A stretch of 63,085 bases of DNA from Mycobacterium sp. PO1 (GTDB lineage Bacteria > Actinomycetota > Actinomycetes > Mycobacteriales > Mycobacteriaceae): contig NZ_BLTG01000047.1 in assembly GCF_017312405.1 (NCBI RefSeq), forward strand, positions 1 to 63,085, in the 5' to 3' direction. Each line of letters begins with the position of its first letter. The stretch's first letter is position 1. The position numbers and the translations under genes were made by a program. Below, piece after piece: positions 8,701-15,218 of the stretch. Under the pieces are notes generated by a model. It saw only the letters and a list, made by a program, of their open reading frames with translations, was not told the origin of the DNA and did no database searches.

Positions 8701-8793
8701 CGGAAGCTTGCGAAAACTGGCCCTGTGCTGGCAGGTCTGTCCGGGGTGGGTGTGCTCGCCGCCGGTTGGGCGGCGGTGCGGAGGCGCCCGTGA
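5755..8793 (+). CDS. FAD-linked oxidase / Fe-S protein fusion (GlcD-GlcF, YdiJ-like)
   Basis: A 1012-residue protein from ATG 5755, with GGAG about 10 bases upstream. Residues ~30-270 form an FAD_binding_4 (VAO-type) domain with FSRGGGTSLAGE at 78-87 and IGGMIGNNSCGS; an FAD-oxidase C-terminal domain follows, with SGEHGDGQARG. Two 4Fe-4S motifs follow (CVGVGKC...C near 563 and CLACKGCRSDCP near 624), then two CCG domains (AVCCGL near 772, AGCCGLAG near 900). A C-terminal membrane helix ending in RRRP (about 990-1012) would anchor it to the membrane. Such fusions oxidise D-lactate, glycolate or D-2-hydroxyglutarate and pass electrons onward through the Fe-S clusters; the substrate here is unknown. 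Its stop overlaps the next gene (GTGA). Confidence 0.85.
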   Translation: MTAVEHSANPQQQLDELKKALRKAVDGEVRFDLGARATYSTDASNYRQIPLGVVVPRTPEAAANAIAVCHDRHVPVFSRGGGTSLAGETCNVAVVLDWSKYCTRVLSVDAEAGVATVEPGIKLDELNDALAESGWMVGPKPATHVSCTIGGMIGNNSCGSTAQAYGKMVDSIRRMEVLTYDGVRMWVGPTDDDEYARIVAEGDRRSEIYRALRRLRDHYADEVRARYPDIPRRVSGYNLDSLLPESGFDIAKLLVGSESTLVTVLRVEIGLVRVPKAHVAALLGFPDIESAADAVPAVLQHDPAALEGMDYRLTELEHSQHMAQGALDELPEGRAWLLVQFNGDDVDDAAGSAEAMVDHLRRDGLTHHAKVIRDPADQKRVWAAREGGLGATAHPPGGPDTHPGWEDAAVPPDRVGDYLRDFGDLLDRFGYQGASQYGHFGHGCIHTRIPFDLKSAAGIERFREFVTAAAHLVAEYGGSLSGEHGDGQARGELLSIMFGERVVAAFEELKRIFDPTNRMNPGKVVFPNGLDENLRWGADYRPAEPATHFAYPDDDHRFSIAADRCVGVGKCRGDETGVMCPSYRATGEEEHSTRGRARLLFEMLEGDVITDGWQSTEVRDALDLCLACKGCRSDCPVNVDMATYKAEFLSHHYKGRLRPLAHYSMGWLPLLSRVAMIAPRPINMFTHTPGVQTLLKRAGGIDGHRDIPRFAHRRFTSWFARRVDRPQTATRGPVVLWPDTFTNNFDTDIARAALAVLEDAGFEVRVPGQAVCCGLTWISTGQLDAAKHVARRTLEVLKPALRERIPVVVLEPSCAAVFRADLPELLHGDEDVHRLASLTRTLGEVLRERAPDWRPGDNHQAGSALVQPHCHQHAILGTGADVDALGTAGVDGELLDAGCCGLAGNFGFEKGHYDVSVACAEDKLMPAVRSAAPDKTIVADGFSCRTQISHLDGSRTPVHTAQVLAAALPSSDSRAGQQHGPRRKLAKTGPVLAGLSGVGVLAAGWAAVRRRP

Positions 8794-9914
8794 CGCCAAA
8801 CACGATGACGTCGCGTGGTCCGACCATCGACCACGTGCAGGTCGACGCATTCCGCTTCCCCACGCCGGGTCCGGAAGCCGACGGCACTCTCGAATGGGAC
8901 GCCACCACCGCCGTCACGGTGCGGGTGCACGCCGGAGACGCAACAGGATTGGGCTGGACCTACAGCAGTCCGGCGGCGGCCGCGGTCATCTCCTCGCACT
9001 TCATCCCCCTGCTTCACGGCCGCGCGGCTCATGATGTCACCGCCGCCCGGGCGGCGATGCAAGCCAAGAGCCGCAACTTCGGCATCGGTGGGCTGGCGAT
9101 GCAGGCGATCAGCGCCGTGGATGTCGCGCTGTGGGATCTCAAGGCGACGTTGCTCGACGTTCCGTTGGCAGGGCTGCTTGGCGTGTGTCGCGACAGCGTG
9201 CCGGTCTACGGCTCGGGTGGATTCGTCAGCTCCGACGACGCTGAGCTGGCTCGGGACGTGGCGGCGTGGAAGGGCGCCGGGTGCCGTGCCATGAAGATCA
9301 AGATCGGGCGTGACCGCGGTGTCCGCCCGGGCTGGGACATCGACCGGGTGGCGCGGTTCCGGGAGTTGGCCGGAGACGACGCCGAGTTGATGGTCGACGC
9401 CAACGGTGCCTACCGCGGTGGCGAGGCGATCCGGGTCGGGACCGAACTGGAGCGCTGGGATGTGCGGTGGTTCGAGGAACCGGTCAGCAGTGACGACCTC
9501 GAAGGCCTTGCACTGGCCCGCTCGGGCCTGCGTTGTGACGTCGCGGCGGGTGAGTACATCAGCACGCCCTACGACGCCGAACGCCTGACCGGCGCGGTGG
9601 ACTGTCTGCAGGTGGACGCGACCCGGTGCGGCGGTTATACGGGCTTCCTGCAGATGGCCTCGATCGCCTCGGCGCACAATCTGGATGTCTCCGCCCACTG
9701 CGCGCCGGCACTGCACGCCCCGGTGGCTGCCGCGGTGCCGAACCTGCGTCATGTGGAGTGGTTCAACGACCACGTACGGCTCGAGCCGACGCTGCTCGAC
9801 GGAGTGGCGCCGGTCGACGGCGGCGCGATGGTGGTGCAGCGTGAGCGCCCCGGGCACGGCATGACGCTGTCCGCCGACGCCGAGCGCTACCGCAGCGACC
9901 CCGGCTCCGGCTGA
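8790..9914 (+). CDS. Enolase-superfamily enzyme (mandelate racemase/muconate lactonizing type)
   Basis: A 374-residue protein; GTG 8790 overlaps the previous stop as GTGA, and an ATG at 8805 is an alternative. The N-terminal cap domain (residues 1-125) is followed by a TIM barrel with the family residues: MKIKIG near 168-173 (the KxK bases), Asp in MVDANG near 203, Glu in WFEEP near 228, Glu in AGEYIS near 255, and a SAHCAP histidine near 301. This set fits acid-sugar dehydratases and related lyases of the mandelate racemase group. Coupling to the flavin/Fe-S oxidoreductase suggests one pathway for a hydroxy or sugar acid. Its 3' end overlaps the convergent DUF421 gene by 28 bases. Confidence 0.85.
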   Translation: MTPNTMTSRGPTIDHVQVDAFRFPTPGPEADGTLEWDATTAVTVRVHAGDATGLGWTYSSPAAAAVISSHFIPLLHGRAAHDVTAARAAMQAKSRNFGIGGLAMQAISAVDVALWDLKATLLDVPLAGLLGVCRDSVPVYGSGGFVSSDDAELARDVAAWKGAGCRAMKIKIGRDRGVRPGWDIDRVARFRELAGDDAELMVDANGAYRGGEAIRVGTELERWDVRWFEEPVSSDDLEGLALARSGLRCDVAAGEYISTPYDAERLTGAVDCLQVDATRCGGYTGFLQMASIASAHNLDVSAHCAPALHAPVAAAVPNLRHVEWFNDHVRLEPTLLDGVAPVDGGAMVVQRERPGHGMTLSADAERYRSDPGSG

Positions 9915-10414
9915 GCCGGCCCGGCGTCGTCGCCGGTTCGGTTGTGCCGCGCGAACACCGACACCGACCCCTTCGCTTCGTACAGTGCGAGTTCGACGTC
10001 CGCGGGGTCCCGGTACCCGTGCTGGCGCAGGATGGCATCGAGATCGCTGCGGGTGATGCCCGCACGCTTCAGGTTCGCGCTATCGACCGCCCCGTCGCGG
10101 ACCAACACCCGCACCGGCGGATCGACGAGGCGTCTGAACCAGCCGAAGAAGCGCAGCCGAGCCGTCAGCCCGTGCGCGACGAGCAGCGTCACCAGTGCGG
10201 CCGCGCCGGTCGACCACGAGGTGTCGGCCGCAGTGGCGACGCGGCCGACGATCGCTCCCACGGCCACCGCGGTCACCCAGTCGAACGGGGTGAACTCGGC
10301 GATGGTCCGGCGCTGGGCGAACCGGAATGCGACCGCGGCAGTCAGGAAGAGCGCCAGCGACTTCGCCACCGTGAACACCGGGGTTTGCCAGCCATCGAAC
10401 AGTTCGTGGAACAT
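9887..10414 (-). CDS. DUF421 (YetF-like) membrane protein
   Basis: A 175-residue protein from ATG 10414 with GGAAGGAG about 6 bases upstream. Three N-terminal membrane segments (about 15-32, 45-63, 68-88) precede a cytoplasmic DUF421/YetF domain with PVRVLVRDG, the LKRAGITRSDLDAILRQHG helix and VELALYEAKGSVSVF. A Pro/Gly-rich tail ends the protein. The family is widespread in bacteria; a general function is not established. It lies 12 bases downstream of the antiporter gene on the same strand, so the two are probably cotranscribed. Confidence 0.8.
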   Translation of the reverse strand: MFHELFDGWQTPVFTVAKSLALFLTAAVAFRFAQRRTIAEFTPFDWVTAVAVGAIVGRVATAADTSWSTGAAALVTLLVAHGLTARLRFFGWFRRLVDPPVRVLVRDGAVDSANLKRAGITRSDLDAILRQHGYRDPADVELALYEAKGSVSVFARHNRTGDDAGPAQPEPGSLR

Positions 10415-10426
10415 GGACGCTCCTTC

Positions 10427-11647
10427 CTAGTCGGGTCGTGGCTGCTCCGGTCGATGCGCCCCGGTCGGAGCGGGGTTGGGCAGGTCGTCGGGCGGCTCGA
10501 CGCGCAGCAGCTTCGCGACGGGAACGTCGGTGGTGGAATGCAGCACGATCGACAGGGCGATGGTGGCCGCGACGATGTCGAAGACCGCCTCACTTTCGGG
10601 GATGCCGGACTGCAGGACGAGCAGCCCGTACACCACCGACGCGAAACCTTTGGGGCCGAACCATGCCGCGGTGAGCCGTTCCCGGGCCGGCAACCGCGTC
10701 CACAGCAGCGACAGCAACAGCGCCGCCGGCCGCACCAACAGGATCGCGATGACCGGTAACAACCACTGCACCCAGGTCAGGCTCGCCAGACGCTCCGGGG
10801 TGATCAGCGCGCCGAACACCAGCAGGGCGGCGAACTTCGTCAACTCCGAGACCAGATCACCGAACGATTCGAAGTTCTCGGCGGCCACGTGGTCGAGCGT
10901 CGCCAGCGTCGAACCGGCCGCGAACGCCGCCAGGTAGGGGTTGGCGTGGGTGAGGTGGCACGTCGCGTAGACCACGACCGCGACCGCCGTGGGCCCCAAC
11001 GGCTGCAGGCGTGGTTCGGCGGTGAACAGGCGCAACCGCCACAGCAGCGCCACCGCGCCGGCGATGACGGCTCCGACCACCAGGCCGAGAGCAAGTTCGC
11101 CCGCGACATCGAGGGGATGGGTGTCGGCGTGCCGCGCCGTGGCCAGCAGTATCAGCACCACGGGCAGCGCCAGCCCGTCGTTGAGGCCGGACTCGACGTT
11201 GAGCAGCCGCCGTAGCCGCAGCGGCACGTCGGAACGACCCACCAGCGCCGAGGCGAACACCGGGTCGGTGGGGGACAGCACCGCGCCGATGAGGAACGCG
11301 GTGACCCAGTCCAAGCCGAGCAGGAAATGGGCCGGAACCGCGATGCCGATCATGGTCAGGGGCATCCCGAGCCCCAGTGCCCGGCCCGACAGCCGCCAGT
11401 TCTCGCGCAAGGCGGGCAAATTCGCCCGCTGACCGTCGGTGAACAACACGGTGAACAGCGCGAGATCGGCCAGTGCGTTCACGATCGGGTCGTCGGCATG
11501 GATGTTGTCGACACCGAATCCGCCGGGGCCCAGCAGCGCACCGGCGATGAGGAACATCAACGCCGTGGACAGCACGGTGCGTGCGGCCAGACCCGACAAC
11601 GACACACTGATGAGCAGGACCACACCGAAAGCCAGGACCAGAGCCAT
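10427..11647 (-). CDS. CPA1-type cation:proton antiporter
   Basis: A 406-residue integral membrane protein from ATG 11647 with about 12 hydrophobic segments. Diagnostic Na+/H+ exchanger signatures are visible: LSPTDPVFASALVG in the fifth or sixth segment (the unwound Asp region) and VESGLNDGLALPVV with the paired Asn-Asp of electroneutral CPA1 proteins, and a late AWFGPKGFASVVYG segment. The final ~25 residues are a charged Pro-rich cytoplasmic tail, short compared with eukaryotic or TrkA-linked relatives. It should exchange Na+ or K+ for protons at the plasma membrane. It heads a two-gene unit with the DUF421 gene. Confidence 0.85.
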   Translation of the reverse strand: MALVLAFGVVLLISVSLSGLAARTVLSTALMFLIAGALLGPGGFGVDNIHADDPIVNALADLALFTVLFTDGQRANLPALRENWRLSGRALGLGMPLTMIGIAVPAHFLLGLDWVTAFLIGAVLSPTDPVFASALVGRSDVPLRLRRLLNVESGLNDGLALPVVLILLATARHADTHPLDVAGELALGLVVGAVIAGAVALLWRLRLFTAEPRLQPLGPTAVAVVVYATCHLTHANPYLAAFAAGSTLATLDHVAAENFESFGDLVSELTKFAALLVFGALITPERLASLTWVQWLLPVIAILLVRPAALLLSLLWTRLPARERLTAAWFGPKGFASVVYGLLVLQSGIPESEAVFDIVAATIALSIVLHSTTDVPVAKLLRVEPPDDLPNPAPTGAHRPEQPRPD

Positions 11648-11848
11648 GTGTGGCTAGGTACCCAGCTCGCCGGAACGCATTCGATGCGGGCGGACATGAC
11701 GGTCTCGCCGGTCGATCGGTCGGGCGTGGCGACGACGCTCGGTGGTTCCCGGACGGCGTGGCCTCAAGCACGGTCGCTTGCGGGAGTAGGTGGCGCGGGG
11801 CTATGACGGAAGGGCAGGCGCAAACAACGAGAGTCGAGGGCGGTGATC

Positions 11849-12352
11849 ATGGCGACCGGCGCATTCTCGCGATGGGTGACGGCCCCGATGTCCAAGCTCG
11901 GCGAGGTGTTTCTGCGCACCCCGGCCCTGGCGCGAGCGCCGATCGCGCTGTACAAGGCGGGTCTCGGTCGAATTCTCGGTTCACGCATGGTGCTGCTCGA
12001 GCACATCGGTCGCAAGTCCGGCCAGCCACGCCAAGTCGTGCTCGAGGTACTCGGGCATCCCGCGCCGGACACGTATCTCGTCGCCTCGGGTTTTGGGGAG
12101 TCGGCGCAGTGGTTCCGAAACGTCATGGCCCAGCCTCAGGTTCGTATCTCCACCGGTCGACTCTCGTCGGCACCTGCCGTAGCCCGCAGATTGGCGCCGA
12201 GTGAGGCGGACCGGGCGCTCAGCGACTACGTCGCCCGCCACCCGAGGGCCTGGGCGTCGCTGAAGGGCGTCATCGAGCACAGTCTCGACGGGCGGGTCGA
12301 TCCGCCGGGCACCGACCTGCCGCTGGTCGAGCTGACGGTGCGCACACCGTGA
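11849..12352 (+). CDS. Ddn-family F420-dependent nitroreductase/quinone reductase-like protein
   Basis: A 167-residue protein. ATG 11849 is preferred over GTG 11843 because GAGGG at 11836 is then 8 bases upstream. The family features are an N-terminal amphipathic helix, MVLLEHIGRKSGQPRQVVLEV, YLVASGFGESAQWFRNVMAQPQVRI and the C-terminal LPLVELTVR strand: the split-barrel fold that binds deazaflavin F420 in M. tuberculosis Ddn and relatives. Physiological substrates are probably menaquinone-like or unknown. Its stop overlaps the GTG of the following lipoprotein gene, so they are coupled. The 200 bases upstream show no other gene. Confidence 0.8.
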   Translation: MATGAFSRWVTAPMSKLGEVFLRTPALARAPIALYKAGLGRILGSRMVLLEHIGRKSGQPRQVVLEVLGHPAPDTYLVASGFGESAQWFRNVMAQPQVRISTGRLSSAPAVARRLAPSEADRALSDYVARHPRAWASLKGVIEHSLDGRVDPPGTDLPLVELTVRTP

Positions 12353-12762
12353 CACGCAGGGGGATCGCCGTGCTGGCCGCCACGCTGACCGGGGTGGCTC
12401 TCTGCTTGGGTGCCTGCTCGACGCCCGCGGCACCGTCGTCCGATTCGACGGCACAGTCAGCCGCCGTGCCGCTCGTGTCGCGCACCGCCGAGCAGATCGT
12501 CAGTGCGCTGCAGCGCGAGGGCTTCGACGCGGATCACCCCGTCGAGGCCACCGACGTCAACTGCGCTGAGGCCGGCTGCACCCAAGCGGTCGTCACCGAC
12601 AGGTTTCGGCTCCTGGTCTTCCCGAGCACCGGGTCGGCTCAGTTGTACGCCGATTCGCAGGACATGCGGCAGATCGAAACGCTCGCCGTCGGGTTCGCTC
12701 CCGTCGTGCCCGAGGCTCAACGCGATCGGTACTGGAACGCGATCGTCCAGCTGGCGCGATAG
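12349..12762 (+). CDS. Putative lipoprotein, mycobacterial
   Basis: A 137-residue protein; GTG 12349 overlaps the previous TGA (GTGA). Residues 1-22 form a signal peptide ending in the lipobox LGAC, with Cys23 the likely lipidation site, followed by a Ser/Ala/Pro linker. The mature domain holds two cysteines close together (VNCAEAGCTQ), a RFRLLVFPSTGSAQLYAD segment and a C-terminal RYWNAIVQL helix. Small surface lipoproteins of this shape occur throughout mycobacteria; function unknown. Coupling to the Ddn-like gene suggests coexpression only. Confidence 0.75.
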   Translation: MTRRGIAVLAATLTGVALCLGACSTPAAPSSDSTAQSAAVPLVSRTAEQIVSALQREGFDADHPVEATDVNCAEAGCTQAVVTDRFRLLVFPSTGSAQLYADSQDMRQIETLAVGFAPVVPEAQRDRYWNAIVQLAR

Positions 12763-12773
12763 GCCGCTGCGGC

Positions 12774-15146
12774 TCAGCTTCTGCTCTGCACAGCGATGTG
12801 GGTGGCGCTCGGCACGTCGATGAAACCGGGGATGTCGTCTGCGGTCGTGGGTCTGCCGTAGAGATAACCCTGGGCGACGTCGCACCGATGGTCGGTGAGC
12901 CAGGTCGCCGTTTCCGCGTCTTCGACACCTTCGGCGACCACGGTGATGTCGAGGGTGTGGGTCAGGTTGATGACGGCCTCGACCACGGCCGCGGCTTTGG
13001 GATTGGTGGTGACGTGGGCGATGAAATGCCGGTCCAGTTTGATCTCGTCGATGGGCAGGTCACGCAGGTATGACAGCGCGGAGTATCCACTGCCGAAGTC
13101 GTCGATCGCGATGCGGATGCCGAGCTGGCGCAGTCGCTGCAGGACGGTGGTGACCGTGCTGACTTCGGAGAGCACCAGGTCCTCGGTGATCTCCACCGTC
13201 AACAGCTCCGGTGTCAGGCCGCGCTGCTGAAGTGCGGCGCACAACGTGTCAGGCAGGTCGGTGTCCCGTAGCGACGGCGCGAAGAGGTTGATGGCCACCG
13301 GCAGCCGGATGCCCTGGCGGGCCCAGCGGGCGACATCGTCGAGAGACTGGGCGATGACCAGGTCGGTCACCGGGCGCATGAGACCGTGCTGTCGCACCAA
13401 AGGCAGGAAGGTGTCGGGGTGCAGCGTGCCGAGGTGGGCGTGGGGCCACCGCAGCAGGGCTTCCACACCGGCGAGGTGCCCGGTGCCCAGGTCGATCTTG
13501 GGTTGGTAGACGACCTGAAGGGCGCGTCGGTCGATGTCTTGGCGCAGCTCACCGAGCAGACGGATCCGCGCGGCACCCTCGCTCGGGCGGGGGACGGGGG
13601 CAGCTGCGAGACGCTCGGGCGACTCGCGCGGTGAGGTCATCGTGGCGGTATCGAACACGCACACCTGCACCGACCGTGAGTGCTTGGCGGTGCGCATTGC
13701 GGAGTCGGCGCGACGAAGCAACAGTGCGGCGTCTACGTCGGGCTCGGTGGGTGACGCGACCGCGGTGCCGATACTGGGATGGATGAACATGTCCTGACCG
13801 TCGACCACGAACGGTCTTCGGAATGCGTCCAGGAGACGCCGAGCGGCGATGGCGTGGGAATTCTCGGTGCGGTCTTCGAGGAGAAGAGCGAACGCATCGC
13901 CGTCGATGCGTGCTGCGGTGTCGCCGGGACGAATGCACTCAGCGATGCGCTCGCCGGTTGCGGCAAGCAGACTGTCGGCAGCGTGGTGGCCCAGGGTGTC
14001 GTTGACCAGCTTGAAATCGTCGAGGTCGAGTGACACCACCGCCACCGAGCGGCCATCGCGGCCCCGCAGCGCCATGGCGTGCGTCAATCGGTCGAAGAAC
14101 AATGGCCCGTTGGCCAGTCCTGTCAGCGGATCCCGCAGGGCCCGCTCGGCCGCGGCCTCCAGCAGGCGCTTGTTCTGCCACGCCGACAGCGACTGGCGGA
14201 CTACCACCAGAACCATCAGTATCGGCACCCCGATTTGCAGCGGGCCCGTCAGGACAGCCGCCGGCCCGACGGTTCCGGCGATCAACAGTGGCGCATAGGG
14301 CACCCAGACCGACGCCCAGGTCGGCACATCGTCGCGACCCAGTGGTGGCGTCGACGCGGGTTGTCTGCTGAGCAACGCCGCGGCGCCGAAGAGTGTCAGG
14401 GAGACTGCCCAGCCGACGTCGACGAGTGCGCCGGTGGCGTAGTCGTCGGTGACGTTCAAGTAGGCAAACACCATGTCGGACAGGGCCATCAGGGCCGCGG
14501 CCGCAGCGAGCAACAACAGCACGATGCGCTGTCCTCGTCGCGAGGCCGACGCGTTGAGTACCGCGACCACGATCATGGCGATATCGAGCAGGGGATAAAG
14601 GAGAGCCAGCGTAAGGGCGATCGCGTCGCCGCGATTCGCCTCGTAGAGGCCGTCCAGCAGGAGGACCCACATGAGGGCCAGGAGTGCCACGGCGACGATG
14701 AGTGCGTCCACGACGTTTCGGAGGCGTGAATGAGCACTTTGCGCGCGGGGGAATTGCACCATCGCGGTGAGGATGAGTAGGGACGCCGCAACGTAGAGCA
14801 CATCGGCTGGCGAGGGATAGGGACTACGTCCCAACACCAGCTCATAGAAGGCCCAGGTCAGTTCGCCGCCCGCCCACGCCGTGAGCCCAGCGGCCATGAT
14901 CGCCCACGTCTTGCGTTGACGCCCGTGGGCGGATCGCGCCGCCGCGACGGCGCAGACCGCGGCATACACCGCGAATACCGCCAGGCCGACCGAATCGACG
15001 AGGCGAACCACGCTGGGGCCGCCCCAGCCGAACATCAGCCAGAGCCCCAGAATCGCACAGGCGACGATCGACAGCGCCGTCGGCAATGCCGCCGGTGGCA
15101 GTGGTCGTCGCGTCCGCACGGTGTCATCCTGATGATTAGCTCGCAT
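12774..15146 (-). CDS. Membrane GGDEF-EAL protein with degenerate GGDEF motif
   Basis: A 790-residue protein taken from ATG 15146; a GTG at 15119 with AGGA upstream is a credible alternative. The first ~320 residues hold about nine membrane segments. A GGDEF domain follows (RDPLTGLAN, LDLDDFKLVNDTLGHH), but its signature reads DGDAF (bases 13890-13904) rather than GGDEF, so cyclase activity is doubtful. The C-terminal EAL domain looks complete: GVEALLRW, AINLFAP, VEITEDL, DDFGSGYS, IKLDRHF, AEGVED and QGYLYGRP. It probably hydrolyses cyclic di-GMP, with the GGDEF domain perhaps sensing GTP. It is a tandem paralog of the next gene; their EAL coding regions are nearly identical over long runs. 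Confidence 0.88.
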   Translation of the reverse strand: MRANHQDDTVRTRRPLPPAALPTALSIVACAILGLWLMFGWGGPSVVRLVDSVGLAVFAVYAAVCAVAAARSAHGRQRKTWAIMAAGLTAWAGGELTWAFYELVLGRSPYPSPADVLYVAASLLILTAMVQFPRAQSAHSRLRNVVDALIVAVALLALMWVLLLDGLYEANRGDAIALTLALLYPLLDIAMIVVAVLNASASRRGQRIVLLLLAAAAALMALSDMVFAYLNVTDDYATGALVDVGWAVSLTLFGAAALLSRQPASTPPLGRDDVPTWASVWVPYAPLLIAGTVGPAAVLTGPLQIGVPILMVLVVVRQSLSAWQNKRLLEAAAERALRDPLTGLANGPLFFDRLTHAMALRGRDGRSVAVVSLDLDDFKLVNDTLGHHAADSLLAATGERIAECIRPGDTAARIDGDAFALLLEDRTENSHAIAARRLLDAFRRPFVVDGQDMFIHPSIGTAVASPTEPDVDAALLLRRADSAMRTAKHSRSVQVCVFDTATMTSPRESPERLAAAPVPRPSEGAARIRLLGELRQDIDRRALQVVYQPKIDLGTGHLAGVEALLRWPHAHLGTLHPDTFLPLVRQHGLMRPVTDLVIAQSLDDVARWARQGIRLPVAINLFAPSLRDTDLPDTLCAALQQRGLTPELLTVEITEDLVLSEVSTVTTVLQRLRQLGIRIAIDDFGSGYSALSYLRDLPIDEIKLDRHFIAHVTTNPKAAAVVEAVINLTHTLDITVVAEGVEDAETATWLTDHRCDVAQGYLYGRPTTADDIPGFIDVPSATHIAVQSRS

Positions 15147-15218
15147 TGCTCCCCGGCAACAATCCTGCACCGCTGGAACGCAGGACAGGACGCAAACCAG
15201 CGAATTCTGACGGATGCG

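Noticed and set aside
7189..8850. A 553-residue ORF antisense to the FAD/Fe-S oxidoreductase.
   Set aside because: Shadow frame; the plus-strand protein has all expected motifs.
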